Positions 31,261 to 39,152 of a DNA stretch of 54,081 nt are shown piece by piece. The notes beneath the pieces were generated by a model that worked only from the letters and a program-made list of their open reading frames with translations, ran no database searches and was not told the origin of the DNA. The stretch comes from a virus. A program made the translations under genes and the position numbers. The first letter of the stretch is position 1. Every line of letters starts with the position of its first letter. The stretch covers positions 1 to 54,081 of IMG/VR virus record IMGVR_UViG_3300020021_000019, one strand, 5' to 3'.

Positions 31261-32322
31261 TTACAGGGTGAAGGTCGGCGCCGAGTAGCTGGCGTTATTG
31301 AACTGGAGGACGCCACCGTTGAGGCGGTTCCAGACCCCGATGCCGAACATGTGCTCGTAGTATTCGGCGCGGAGCGGGAAGGACTCAATAGTGGCCTCGA
31401 GGTGCAGGCCAGCGCTGTCCGGATCGGTCCGCATGACCAGCGGCTTCCGGGGATCCGCGGTGTCGGTGACGAAGGCGTAGTTCGCGATCGCCCACGGCTT
31501 GGTCCAGACTTCCGCCTGGCCGAAGATGCCGATCGCGCGGTTGTCCATCCGGGCCGGGTTGGCCCGTTCCTGATTCGGCTGGTTGGCGTTGGCGTTCAGT
31601 GAGAACCGGGGGTCGATGTAGGCCGAGAAGCCGGTCAGCGCCGCCACGGCGGCGGCATCGGCCACGTTGATGAACACCTTGACGGCCCCACCGAACCCGT
31701 GCTCCACGACATCGTTGATCGAGGCTTGGAGCACGGCCGCGGTCAGTGTGGCATTGGCGTCGTAATGGGTGTGCGACGTGCCGTCGTAGGCCTCGCCGTT
31801 CGGCCCGTCCTGGATGTTGGACGAGTCGGCGTTGATGAAGGCCTTCACCGCCAGACTGGCCTTGTCGACGTTGAGGTCGACGAAGGTGTAGTTGGTGGGG
31901 GTGTAGATGGCCTTCTGCAGCTGATACCGGATCCGGCGCAGGTCGGCCTTCTGCTGCGCCTGCTGGGCGATGGCGTAATCCGCCGGGGTCGCCTTCTTCT
32001 CGAACTGCTTGGTGAAGCCCACGGCGAAGTGGAACTTCTGCAGCGGGAACCCGATCAGGACGCCAGGGGCATCCTTCTGGGTCGGCGCCCGGGAGAACTC
32101 ATCCACTTCCTGCGAGTCGCCGCCGATCGAGCTGCCGGAGATCCGCTGCCGGTCCTGACTGACCGCGCACAGGTCCGTCAGCATCTGCTGGACCATGGCG
32201 TTGTAGTTGGCATTGTCCGCCGCGAGAACTTCCTCGATCGTGGACAGGCCGAACTTGACCGCCGACTGGAAATTGACGGCGAGCAGGGAACTGATGTCGA
32301 GAGTGCCGGTCTTCTGTGCCAT
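31261..32322 (-). CDS. Major capsid protein
   Basis: 353 residues. Order (scaffold, decoration, this gene, connector), size and a smooth alpha/beta composition identify the HK97-fold major capsid protein. Features include an extended N-arm (residues 1-60) and an E-loop-like region (65-130, with VGFTKQFEKKATPADYAIA). Downstream, YIDPRFSLNANANQPNQ and VWTKPWAIANYAFV resemble capsid A-domain strands of this family. Confidence 0.8.
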   Translation of the reverse strand: MAQKTGTLDISSLLAVNFQSAVKFGLSTIEEVLAADNANYNAMVQQMLTDLCAVSQDRQRISGSSIGGDSQEVDEFSRAPTQKDAPGVLIGFPLQKFHFAVGFTKQFEKKATPADYAIAQQAQQKADLRRIRYQLQKAIYTPTNYTFVDLNVDKASLAVKAFINADSSNIQDGPNGEAYDGTSHTHYDANATLTAAVLQASINDVVEHGFGGAVKVFINVADAAAVAALTGFSAYIDPRFSLNANANQPNQERANPARMDNRAIGIFGQAEVWTKPWAIANYAFVTDTADPRKPLVMRTDPDSAGLHLEATIESFPLRAEYYEHMFGIGVWNRLNGGVLQFNNASYSAPTFTL

Positions 32323-32349
32323 GGAGAAAGGACTCCGGTTGGGCCGCCG

Positions 32350-32754
32350 TTAGGCCGCGTTGAGGATGACGCGGATGTCGGTCGCGCTGAGGGCACGCGC
32401 GATGGCGACGAGGCCGCCGGTGGTGGCCGCGGTATCCAGGCGGCCTGCGGTCGCGGCCACGAAGTAGCTGGCCCCGATGGTCAGGCCGGACCCGTACCGG
32501 AACCGGGCGCCGATGCCGAACAGCGTGACCGGTTCGCCGATCGCGCAGGCCCGGGCGGTGAATCCGTCGAACTTGGCGGCTTCATTGGCCGCGGTGCCGT
32601 TCGACATGTAGACCTTGCCGTCCGCGGCCTTGATGTAGCAGGCCGCGCCGACGTCCAGGGCTTCGCCGGCGTACAGATTGCCGGTGATCGAGGGCGCGAA
32701 CATGCCCTGCGAGGCGTCCATGCTGCACTGAGCAACCCGAGTGACGAGTGCCAT
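32350..32754 (-). CDS. Capsid decoration (cement) protein
   Basis: 134 residues, all-beta, Gly/Ala-rich: ALDVGAACYIKAADGKVY, GEPVTLFGIGARFRYG, LVAIARALSATDIRVIL. This is the pattern of DUF2190-like capsid decoration proteins, which precede the major capsid gene. Start ATG 32754 has AGAGGATGG upstream. The gene directly follows the structured non-coding region and terminator. Confidence 0.75.
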   Translation of the reverse strand: MALVTRVAQCSMDASQGMFAPSITGNLYAGEALDVGAACYIKAADGKVYMSNGTAANEAAKFDGFTARACAIGEPVTLFGIGARFRYGSGLTIGASYFVAATAGRLDTAATTGGLVAIARALSATDIRVILNAA

Positions 32755-32787
32755 GGCGATCCATCCTCTTGTGAGTGATCCAACTGC

Positions 32788-32850
32788 AAAAAGCCGGGGC
32801 ACGGCCTCAGGGTCCCGTATGCGGGACCATCTGAAAGGCCACACCCCGGC
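32788..32850 (-). terminator. Long intrinsic terminator-like hairpin before the decoration gene
   Basis: Read on the minus strand, GCCGGGG pairs with CCCCGGC, then GGCC with GGCC, TCAG with CTGA, and GGTCCCG with CGGGACC around a CATA loop. That is 22 base pairs with small internal loops, followed at once by five T. It lies 34 bp before the decoration start, inside a transcription unit, so it should attenuate or be read through under control. It could also be an RNA-processing or stability element. Confidence 0.7.
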
Positions 32851-32867
32851 ATCGCGCCAAAGCCGAT

Positions 32868-32991
32868 CACCGATGGGCATCGCGCCGATCGGGTCGTTGT
32901 GTCTATGTCTGCGGAGCCTCGCGCTCCGCCATTCGGTTGCCAGGCCTCGCGCCTGGCGCTGCTATCAGATCAGCCCATCGCGGGCTGGATC
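32868..32991 (-). ncRNA. Array of four hairpins with a conserved GCGA(T/G) loop
   Basis: Non-coding gap between scaffold stop and terminator. In minus-strand order: stem CAGCCC/GGGCTG (32971-32987), stem GCCAGGC/GCCTGGC (32939-32957), stem GCGGAGC/GCTCCGC (32911-32929), and stem CCGAT-GGC/GCC-ATCGG with one mismatch (32870-32892). Stems differ in sequence yet each closes a 5-nt loop GCGAT or GCGAG, containing a GNRA-type GCGA. A fifth 3-bp version (32848-32858) overlaps the terminator base. Conserved loops with covarying stems argue for an RNA function, perhaps antitermination or protein binding. Confidence 0.65.
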
Positions 32992-32997
32992 ATCCGT

Positions 32998-33675
32998 TTA
33001 CAAGGCGCCGGCGATATCAGCGTTCCGGCGCGCCATCACGGCGCTGTTCGTAGCCGGTGCTTCTTCGGCGTCACCGTCCGACCCGCCGGCACCACTGCCG
33101 CCAGCGCCTGACCCTTTGTAGAAGAAGGGGCATTCCTTCTTGTACGTGATCTTGAGGAAGTCCTCGACCGTCTCAGCGGTCACCTTTCCCGCGGCATCAC
33201 GAACCAGAAACCCCTTCTTGTCCTCGGTCCGGTCGATTCGACCATTCGGGCCGGGCGCCAGATCCTTCATCGCCTTGTCAATCCGGTCGATCATGACCCC
33301 GAAATTCAGGGCCAGGTACCGGACATGGTCGACCAGTGTGACCTTCAGATTCTCGGCCTTCAGCTGCTCGTTCTCATCGAGAATCGGCTTCCGAGCCAGC
33401 GCTTCGGCGTCCCTGATCTCCTGCAGTTGCTGATCGGTGACTCCGTTTTCCTTGGCCTTCTTGGTCAGCTTCAGCGCGGCGAGGTCTTCCTCGGCCTTCT
33501 TCGCCCGCTTGTCGGCTTCCTTCCGGTCGTCGCGCTCTTTCTGGAGCGTGGCCTCGAGCTTGGAGACATCCGGCACCTCGGTGGCCTTCGGGTGCCATTT
33601 GCCGTCCCGTTCCTCGTAGATCGCCTTGAAGGCCTCGGGAACGTCTTCTTCTTTGTCAAAGACCGGCAGCGCCAA
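32998..33675 (-). CDS. Capsid scaffold protein
   Basis: 225 residues from TTG 33675, which follows GCGAGG by 5 bp. The N-terminus (LALPVFDKEEDVPEAF, KAIYEERDGKWHPK) is the usual scaffold-protein opening. A long coiled coil (residues 40-110, ERDDRKEADKRAKKAEEDL) and a flexible Gly/Ser-rich C-terminus (GSGAGGSGAGGSDGDAEEA) follow. It lies just upstream of decoration and capsid genes. A longer GTG start at 33765 is rejected because the extension covers a structured leader after a promoter. Confidence 0.8.
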   Translation of the reverse strand: MALPVFDKEEDVPEAFKAIYEERDGKWHPKATEVPDVSKLEATLQKERDDRKEADKRAKKAEEDLAALKLTKKAKENGVTDQQLQEIRDAEALARKPILDENEQLKAENLKVTLVDHVRYLALNFGVMIDRIDKAMKDLAPGPNGRIDRTEDKKGFLVRDAAGKVTAETVEDFLKITYKKECPFFYKGSGAGGSGAGGSDGDAEEAPATNSAVMARRNADIAGAL

Positions 33676-33723
33676 GCGAACCTCGCATCGAGGGATGGTG
33701 AGCGACACCCCGGAAACGACAAA

Positions 33724-33756
33724 CGCTCGGCCTCCGGGTTTCCCCAGATCCGAGCG
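33724..33756 (-). promoter_or_regulatory. Leader hairpin with GAAA tetraloop before the scaffold gene
   Basis: In the 5' leader downstream of the candidate promoter, CGCTCGG pairs with CCGAGCG, and inside it CTGGG pairs with CCCGG around a GAAA loop. The position between promoter and scaffold start suggests mRNA stabilisation or translational control of the capsid operon. Confidence 0.5.
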
Positions 33757-33789
33757 CCGGACCACATCAAGATTGTCCTGCGATGAACG

Positions 33790-33818
33790 ATTCTAGGCAA
33801 TCATGCGCGAATCGTCAA
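33790..33818 (-). promoter_or_regulatory. Sigma70-type promoter for scaffold and capsid genes
   Basis: Minus-strand TTGACG (33813-33818), exactly 17 bp, then TAGAAT (33790-33795). These match 5/6 and 4/6 of the consensus, the best promoter seen in the window. The -35 overlaps the 3' end of the minor head gene. Transcription would start near 33783, giving a leader of about 110 nt, and would raise capsid expression above that of the upstream packaging genes. Confidence 0.75.
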
Positions 33819-34795
33819 GCGGCAACTAGCGCCGACAGGTCGCCATCACCTGGCCTGACCTGACCGTTGGTCTCGTAAATCGGGATGCAGCGGCAGTTGT
33901 ATTCGGTGTCGCCAGGCAAGAACTGCCCGTTCGAGAAGTTGCCATCCCATGGCACCGTGTTGCCCTGCATCAGGACGTGGCTTTCCCGTTCCCGGTCGTC
34001 CAGGACACCAGACCACCGCTTCGTAAGAGTACCCCCGTCAAGGAACCCCTGATCCACCGCGTTCTTGTAGCCCAAATGTTCAGCTAGCCGATTGGCGTCC
34101 AGCGCCGCGGTCCGGGCATTCGTCTCGGCATTCGTGGCGATCCAGCTCTGGCGGTACGCCTCGGTCATCTTGTCGATCTGGCCCTCGCTCAGGCCGTTCC
34201 CGGCGAAGGCCTTCCTGATCGTGCCCACCGAGCGCTTGTCCAGCAGCGTCCGCTCGAGGGCCGAGAGATCCCCGTCGAGCAGCTCCTGACGGAAGTTCTC
34301 CACGTAGGACAGCTGGTTGGGCGCCAGGCCAATTACGCTGCGCAGCTGCCGGGCAACTTCCCGCGGGTTGACCCCAGCGCGGAGACCCTGCTCCACGTAG
34401 GCCCGGACGACCTCGCGCACCCCATCCTTGAGCCCACCGATGACCGCGGTATCGAGCTCCCGGATAGCTACCACGACATCGGGGCTGAGGACATTGAAGG
34501 CGATGCCACGCGCCGACGCCGGCAGCGTCCGGGTGACGGATTCGGCGGCCTGCTCGACTCCGTTGCGCAGGGTCTTCTGGGATGCCGCGAATGCCTGGTC
34601 CAGTACCTGAGCAGACAGCGGGCCCTCGAAGATCAGCTCGATCTGCTGGCTCCGGATGATCTGCTCGAGCTGGGTCTCGCTGACCGAGGCCCTGAGCTTG
34701 TTGAAGGCCCTGAGGATGGACTGGCGCAGTTCGGGGGAGAGCTGGCTGGCTCTCCGCTCGAGGCGGCGCCGGAACAGGATCTCGGTGGGGCTCAC
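33815..34795 (-). CDS. Mu gpF/SPP1 gp7-like minor head protein
   Basis: 326 residues. Mostly helical with a C-terminal Phage_Mu_F-type motif: TKRWSGVLDDRERESHVLM, then PGDTEYNCRCIPIYE with the paired Cys. The GTG start at 34795 (SPTEILFRRRLERR) overlaps the stop of the 59-aa gene (GTGA). Such proteins bind the portal and help head assembly or DNA passage. Confidence 0.85.
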   Translation of the reverse strand: MSPTEILFRRRLERRASQLSPELRQSILRAFNKLRASVSETQLEQIIRSQQIELIFEGPLSAQVLDQAFAASQKTLRNGVEQAAESVTRTLPASARGIAFNVLSPDVVVAIRELDTAVIGGLKDGVREVVRAYVEQGLRAGVNPREVARQLRSVIGLAPNQLSYVENFRQELLDGDLSALERTLLDKRSVGTIRKAFAGNGLSEGQIDKMTEAYRQSWIATNAETNARTAALDANRLAEHLGYKNAVDQGFLDGGTLTKRWSGVLDDRERESHVLMQGNTVPWDGNFSNGQFLPGDTEYNCRCIPIYETNGQVRPGDGDLSALVAA

Positions 34796-34971
34796 TTCCG
34801 CCACCACGCTTTCTTCGGCACTGGCTCAGCACGTACCGTGATGGTGGTCGGGGTGACCTCGACAATGCGGACCAATCCCGCCGCTGGCTTCTGACCGCTG
34901 GGGATCAGGCCCAACTCCAGCAGCTGGTCACCAGTCCAGGTCTGCAGGTCGCCGACCTTCAGTCCGATCAT
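34792..34971 (-). CDS. 59-aa hypothetical protein
   Basis: Begins MIGLKVGDLQTWTGDQLLE and ends KKAWWRK; strand-rich middle (GLVRIVEVTPTTITVRAE). GAGGGG precedes the ATG. ATGA and GTGA overlaps link it to both neighbours. A small packaging-region protein of unknown role. Confidence 0.6.
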   Translation of the reverse strand: MIGLKVGDLQTWTGDQLLELGLIPSGQKPAAGLVRIVEVTPTTITVRAEPVPKKAWWRK

Positions 34972-35144
34972 TGGCCCCTCATGACGGTCGGTGTGGTTGT
35001 GGTGTAGTCGACGGTCAGCCGGGCACCGACCCTGCTCAGTTCTTCAGGTGTGGCCAGTCGCGGAGTTCCATCCGGCTCACCAATCAGCCACGGCCCGCCA
35101 TCCCTCGACACCATCAGGCCGGGACGCAGCCAGTCGCCGCTCAC
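34968..35144 (-). CDS. 58-aa hypothetical protein
   Basis: Starts at GTG 35144 (SGDWLRPGLMVSRDGGPWLI), overlapping the preceding stop (GTGA), and ends in an ATGA overlap. Beta-like, no family recognised. Confidence 0.55.
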   Translation of the reverse strand: MSGDWLRPGLMVSRDGGPWLIGEPDGTPRLATPEELSRVGARLTVDYTTTTPTVMRGQ

Positions 35145-35380
35145 TTGCCCGCCATACGGCGATGCCGCCGACGACGGAACGTTCCCGGGCGCGGGAACAA
35201 CTTGACCCAACCCTGCGAGAAGTCGATGCGGTTCAATGCGGCTTGGTCGGCCCATGCTTCGCCGCGCGGAAGCGTCAGCGTGATCGTCTCACCGGCCACC
35301 CAATCGGGGAACGGCTTGTCGAGGCCCAGATCGACCGTCACCTGGCTATGCCGGGAGCGCCACCGCTTGCGCAGCCTCAT
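35141..35380 (-). CDS. Small basic protein with Arg-rich RMAGK tail
   Basis: 79 residues. Basic N-terminus (MRLRKRWRSRHSQ), an acidic-aromatic middle, and a C-terminal tail RPGTFRRRRHRRMAGK. The tail closely matches that of the upstream neighbour. ATGA start, GTGA end. May bind DNA or RNA. Confidence 0.6.
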   Translation of the reverse strand: MRLRKRWRSRHSQVTVDLGLDKPFPDWVAGETITLTLPRGEAWADQAALNRIDFSQGWVKLFPRPGTFRRRRHRRMAGK

Positions 35381-35676
35381 TTTCCCGCCATGCGCCGGGC
35401 GCGGCGCGGCCGGAACTTCGAGGGGCCAATCCATGGTCGACGCGGGTTCTGGTTCACCATGTCCTGTTGGCCCCGGAAGGGGTTGGGGCCGTGATACCTC
35501 GCCCTGAGGAACTCCCCGAATACGGCATCCGCGGCAATCGTCATCGAACCATCCGCGGACTTGAGGTAGATGACCCCGCCGGTGTGCCGGCGTTGCCCCG
35601 GCTTCATCTGGTCGATCACCCGATCGTCAAACGGGGGCATTTCCATGAGGAGATGCGTGCGGGGGTCGAAGGTCAT
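35377..35676 (-). CDS. Small protein with Arg-rich RMAGK tail
   Basis: 99 residues. MTFDPRTHLLMEMPPFDDR start, then a strand-rich core (GVIYLKSADGSMTIAADAV) and the tail SKFRPRRARRMAGK, similar to the tail of the next gene product. ATGA overlaps at both ends. No known family. Confidence 0.6.
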   Translation of the reverse strand: MTFDPRTHLLMEMPPFDDRVIDQMKPGQRRHTGGVIYLKSADGSMTIAADAVFGEFLRARYHGPNPFRGQQDMVNQNPRRPWIGPSKFRPRRARRMAGK

Positions 35677-35951
35677 CGGGCGAGCTCCGGTGGCTTCGGG
35701 TGGCCTGCGTCAAATTGGACCGGGTCGGCCGGATCGTCGGATCGATGGACGACGATACAGGCGCGATCTTCATCATAGAATGGCACGACTCCACTGCCAG
35801 CGCAACGCCAGCAGTCCGCATCATGCCCCTCGACCCCATCCACCCTCAGGAAGTGCTGGTCATCATCGATATCCGGGTCTTCCGGGCAGACTTGTAGAAT
35901 CTCAGGCCGGCACCAGCAATCCCTCGACTCGTCCTGGTGGGGCCGGCTCAT
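35673..35951 (-). CDS. Small cysteine-containing protein
   Basis: 92 residues. CWC and CPE near the N-terminus and CWRCAGSG in the middle suggest a zinc site. Acidic overall (DPDIDDDQ). Start at 35951 is fixed by an ATGA overlap. Unknown function. Confidence 0.55.
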   Translation of the reverse strand: MSRPHQDESRDCWCRPEILQVCPEDPDIDDDQHFLRVDGVEGHDADCWRCAGSGVVPFYDEDRACIVVHRSDDPADPVQFDAGHPKPPELAR

Positions 35952-36157
35952 GCAGCCTTGCGCCTGGGCCAGGGTATCGTGCCGTTGAACATCTCGGCCA
36001 AGGTGTAGGCCTGGCGCCGGCTCAGGACACACTCGTCAATATTGGGCACCAGAAAGGGCGCGTTGTTCCGGTAGAGACTGTGGGTGGTGTACTTGCCCCG
36101 ATAGGCGTGGCGCACGACGTGGACAACATTGTGGGCCTGGTCTGCCTTGTTCTTCAT
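35948..36157 (-). CDS. Hypothetical protein downstream of portal
   Basis: 69 residues: MKNKADQAHNVVHVVRHAYR, then YTTHSLYRNNAPFLVPNIDE. AAGGGG lies before its start. First small gene after portal. No family recognised. Confidence 0.55.
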   Translation of the reverse strand: MKNKADQAHNVVHVVRHAYRGKYTTHSLYRNNAPFLVPNIDECVLSRRQAYTLAEMFNGTIPWPRRKAA

Positions 36158-36177
36158 GGGAATCCCCTTTCGAGTAG

Positions 36178-37788
36178 TTATGCCGCAACCGGCAGTTTCG
36201 GCGGCTGACCGCCGGCCGCTGCGAGGGCGGCCGCGGCCTTCTTGTTGGCCAGATCCTGCGCATCCGCCTCCTGCCGCTGCTTGGTCACCAGCAGTAGCGC
36301 CTCCTGCTCTGGGGCAAACTCCGGCGGCAGCTCCCCGGTCTTGAGGGCGTAGAGCAGGGCATCTGCCGGGAAGACACCTTCAGAGTAGGCGGTCACCAGC
36401 ACCGCCAGATAGGCTGGGTCGATGCCCTTGGCCTCGAAGTCCATGTTGATTTTTACACTGCCAGCCTCGATCCCGAGGAACTCGGCCGCGTACTGGAAGG
36501 CGAGCTCGAGGCAGTCCTGAGTAGCTCTCCCGACGGTCTTGACCGAGGCGTTCTGGGCCATGCTGTCGATCGATCGACCGGTGGCCGTCTCAGCAACCGC
36601 AGTGTTCGGATTGAGGAACGCAGCGCCGGCCTCGGCCATCGCCTTCTTCGTGTCCTCAAGGGTTTTCATCGAATCGGTAAGAACCTCGATTGGCGGAGAG
36701 AGCCAGTACACCGGCTGCGGAGCTATAGCCTGCCCGTCCTGAGGGTAGGGTACCTCAATAGTATTCCGCGGCCCCAAGGTGATCGGCGGGTAGTCGCCCT
36801 CATCGTCGGGTACAGCGCCGATTCGGACCAAAGTCGGAATCTCCGCCAGGCTCTCGAGGCTCAGGATGTTCGTCTGGACCTGGTGGTGCTGGATGTTGAG
36901 GTCGGCCAGGTCGAGCAGCGGCGGCGCCGTCTCCTGGTCGCTCTTCTTCCGGCCAGACCGGAGCGGGGACCACGGGATCCGTTTGATCACACGCATGGCC
37001 TTCTTAGCTTTAAACAACGTGGGCCTGGACTCGCCGGGCAGCAGCCGCCAGGACTGGTACTGCACGGTGCTCTTCTCCAGCGAATAAATGCGGTAGTACA
37101 CCACGGACTGCACCCCGAAGTCCCCAACCCGTTCCGTGGTAGTCTCCTGACGAATGAACAGGACCAGCGTCTTCTGGCCGTTGATCTTCTGATACAGCGG
37201 GAGGATCACTTCATCAGCCTTGACCAGGATGAAGTAGGGCCGAATCCCGAGCGCTTCCTCATCGTCCGAGCTCAGCTCGGCGCCGGGCTCCGCCGCGGCG
37301 GAGGCATTCGAGCGGTCAATCGTCGGGTCATCCGGATCGGGGCAGTCCACAAACAGGCCCGCGTGCCCATCGACAACCGAGTTCAGAATCAGGTCGCTGG
37401 TCAGCACCATGCCGTGGGTGCCGCCCGCATCGGCGTTCTCCCAGAGATCTTCCAGTTCCTGCGGCATGTCCTCGAGCTCGATCTCTTCCAGCAGAATCAT
37501 GCCGACTGTGGCCACCACGGTGCGGGCGAAGCCATTGTGCAGGGCCCCGATCATGACCCGGAACGCATAGGACTCGTCCGACTCGCCCTCGAGCTGCTTC
37601 AGGTAGATGTCCTCGCCGGCGCGGATCGCGTCCACACCCTCCATCAAGTCCCGGCAGCGCTGGTACTTCGCCTTCATGCGCAGGTAGGCCGGTGTGAGGA
37701 AGGCCGGGTTGTTGGTATCGACCGGAGGCGGTTCGGTGGTCGCTGCCGGAGTCGTAGTCGTCACGCCTGGCTGGAGGGCAGTGGCCAT
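36178..37788 (-). CDS. Portal protein (DUF4055-type)
   Basis: 536 residues. After a Thr/Pro-rich N-terminus, YLRMKAKYQRCRDLMEG, then ALHNGFARTVVATVGMIL and VVDGHAGLFVDCPDPDD match DUF4055 proteins found as portals. Central beta part and C-terminal helical, Ala/Gln-rich tail complete the usual portal layout. Starts 2 bp after the terminase large stop. It forms the dodecameric DNA gate of the head. Confidence 0.8.
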   Translation of the reverse strand: MATALQPGVTTTTPAATTEPPPVDTNNPAFLTPAYLRMKAKYQRCRDLMEGVDAIRAGEDIYLKQLEGESDESYAFRVMIGALHNGFARTVVATVGMILLEEIELEDMPQELEDLWENADAGGTHGMVLTSDLILNSVVDGHAGLFVDCPDPDDPTIDRSNASAAAEPGAELSSDDEEALGIRPYFILVKADEVILPLYQKINGQKTLVLFIRQETTTERVGDFGVQSVVYYRIYSLEKSTVQYQSWRLLPGESRPTLFKAKKAMRVIKRIPWSPLRSGRKKSDQETAPPLLDLADLNIQHHQVQTNILSLESLAEIPTLVRIGAVPDDEGDYPPITLGPRNTIEVPYPQDGQAIAPQPVYWLSPPIEVLTDSMKTLEDTKKAMAEAGAAFLNPNTAVAETATGRSIDSMAQNASVKTVGRATQDCLELAFQYAAEFLGIEAGSVKINMDFEAKGIDPAYLAVLVTAYSEGVFPADALLYALKTGELPPEFAPEQEALLLVTKQRQEADAQDLANKKAAAALAAAGGQPPKLPVAA

Positions 37789-37790
37789 GG

Positions 37791-39152
37791 TTACACCCTG
37801 AATTGAGAGGAGCCGTACTGGCCCTGTTGAACCACCGGGAACCGGTAGTCGATGTAGTAACCGATCGCGTCCGAGATGTGCGTCAGCTTCGGGTCCTTCT
37901 TCTTGTCGATCTCACCGGAGCCACCTTTGAGCAGCGCCACACCGTCCAGATCCTTGGCGAGGTGCGGCGCGAATTGGGCGTCGACCATCAACCGGATCGT
38001 GCCATCACCGGAAAGGGTGCGGCTGTTGACCGCGTTGACCCGGGCCCGCTCGGCAGGGTTGGCCGACTTCACATGGAAGGAGACCCGCTGGCCGAACCCC
38101 TGGAACTCGCCGGCGCCGTTCTTGAGCAGATCCTTGGCGATGTCCCAGTCGGAGCCCTGCACCTTTGCGGTCCCGCGGGCACCACCGGTGGAGTCGCCAT
38201 ACACCTCGACCCGACCCTCGTGTGCACCCCAGTCGAGCAGCAGCCGGCGGCAGACAGCGGGTGTGTTCGAGTTGTTGTCGATCCAGACCTCGCCGATCGC
38301 GGCGGTGCCGATCCCACCGACCGGCAGCATCAGCTCCTGGCAGACCGCGGCGACACCGGGCTCCACGTTGAAGTCGAGGCAGATGATCAGTGTGGCCCGG
38401 GGGTTGTAGAGCTTCCGGAGGGCGCCCTTGTTGCGATCGCCGAAGCAGTAGTAGGCCCGGCCGCTGAAGTTGACGAAGCTGGCCTCGTACTCCTGCTGAA
38501 AGGTCAGAAGGTCGAGATCTCGCTTGGCCTGAGCAATCTTCTCGGGTGGCAGGATGTCGGCACTGACCCAGTGGAAGTGCGCCCACTCCGCGGGATTGCT
38601 GAGCATCAAGGCCTTAGCCTGCTCGGCAACATCGTAGTAGTGGTTGCGACCCTCCGGCACGCCGATCATGTCACACCAGCCGTTGCGATCGGCCAGCGCC
38701 GGCTGGACATTCTCGCCCCAAGCCTCAGGCTTCATGTTCCCGTACTCGTCGAGGATCCCACCATCCCACGGTGAACCCTCCATCCGCTCCGGCTTGTCCA
38801 TCCCGATCACACAGAGCTCGCCCCCGTGCCAGAGCGGGATGACCAGTTCGGTCTCGCTCGGCCGGCCGCGCATGGCGTCTTTCGGGATCATCCGCTTCAG
38901 GTCTTTCCAGAAGATCCGCTTCGCTTGGTCTCGGGTCGGCGCCGCGGCGAAGAACCTGGGGTTGTCGTGCTTGGTGCCCCGCAGGGACCGCTTCGACACC
39001 CTTCGCTTGGCGATCTCGCTCTTGCCCGATCGGCGGCCAGCCGGTACGACCGTGACCAGCGCCTGACAGTCGAAATAGGCTCGCTGCTTCGCATGGTGCC
39101 GGAGCTGATCCCATCGAGGGTTGAGGAGCCGGGGCTGGGCAGCGGTGGTCAT
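37791..39152 (-). CDS. terL: Terminase large subunit
   Basis: 453 residues. Walker A variant PAGRRSGKS (38-46), Walker B GGILDEYG (131-138), and the RNase H-like nuclease acids in CLDFNVEPG (D260), YGDSTGG (D320) and HISDAIGYY near residue 432. ATGA overlap with the small subunit gene. Packages and cuts concatemeric phage DNA. Confidence 0.92.
   Translation of the reverse strand: MTTAAQPRLLNPRWDQLRHHAKQRAYFDCQALVTVVPAGRRSGKSEIAKRRVSKRSLRGTKHDNPRFFAAAPTRDQAKRIFWKDLKRMIPKDAMRGRPSETELVIPLWHGGELCVIGMDKPERMEGSPWDGGILDEYGNMKPEAWGENVQPALADRNGWCDMIGVPEGRNHYYDVAEQAKALMLSNPAEWAHFHWVSADILPPEKIAQAKRDLDLLTFQQEYEASFVNFSGRAYYCFGDRNKGALRKLYNPRATLIICLDFNVEPGVAAVCQELMLPVGGIGTAAIGEVWIDNNSNTPAVCRRLLLDWGAHEGRVEVYGDSTGGARGTAKVQGSDWDIAKDLLKNGAGEFQGFGQRVSFHVKSANPAERARVNAVNSRTLSGDGTIRLMVDAQFAPHLAKDLDGVALLKGGSGEIDKKKDPKLTHISDAIGYYIDYRFPVVQQGQYGSSQFRV

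Noticed and set aside
33676-33765. 30-residue N-terminal extension of the scaffold from GTG 33765
   Set aside because: The stretch is the structured leader behind a strong promoter; TTG 33675 has a ribosome site and restores the normal scaffold N-terminus.
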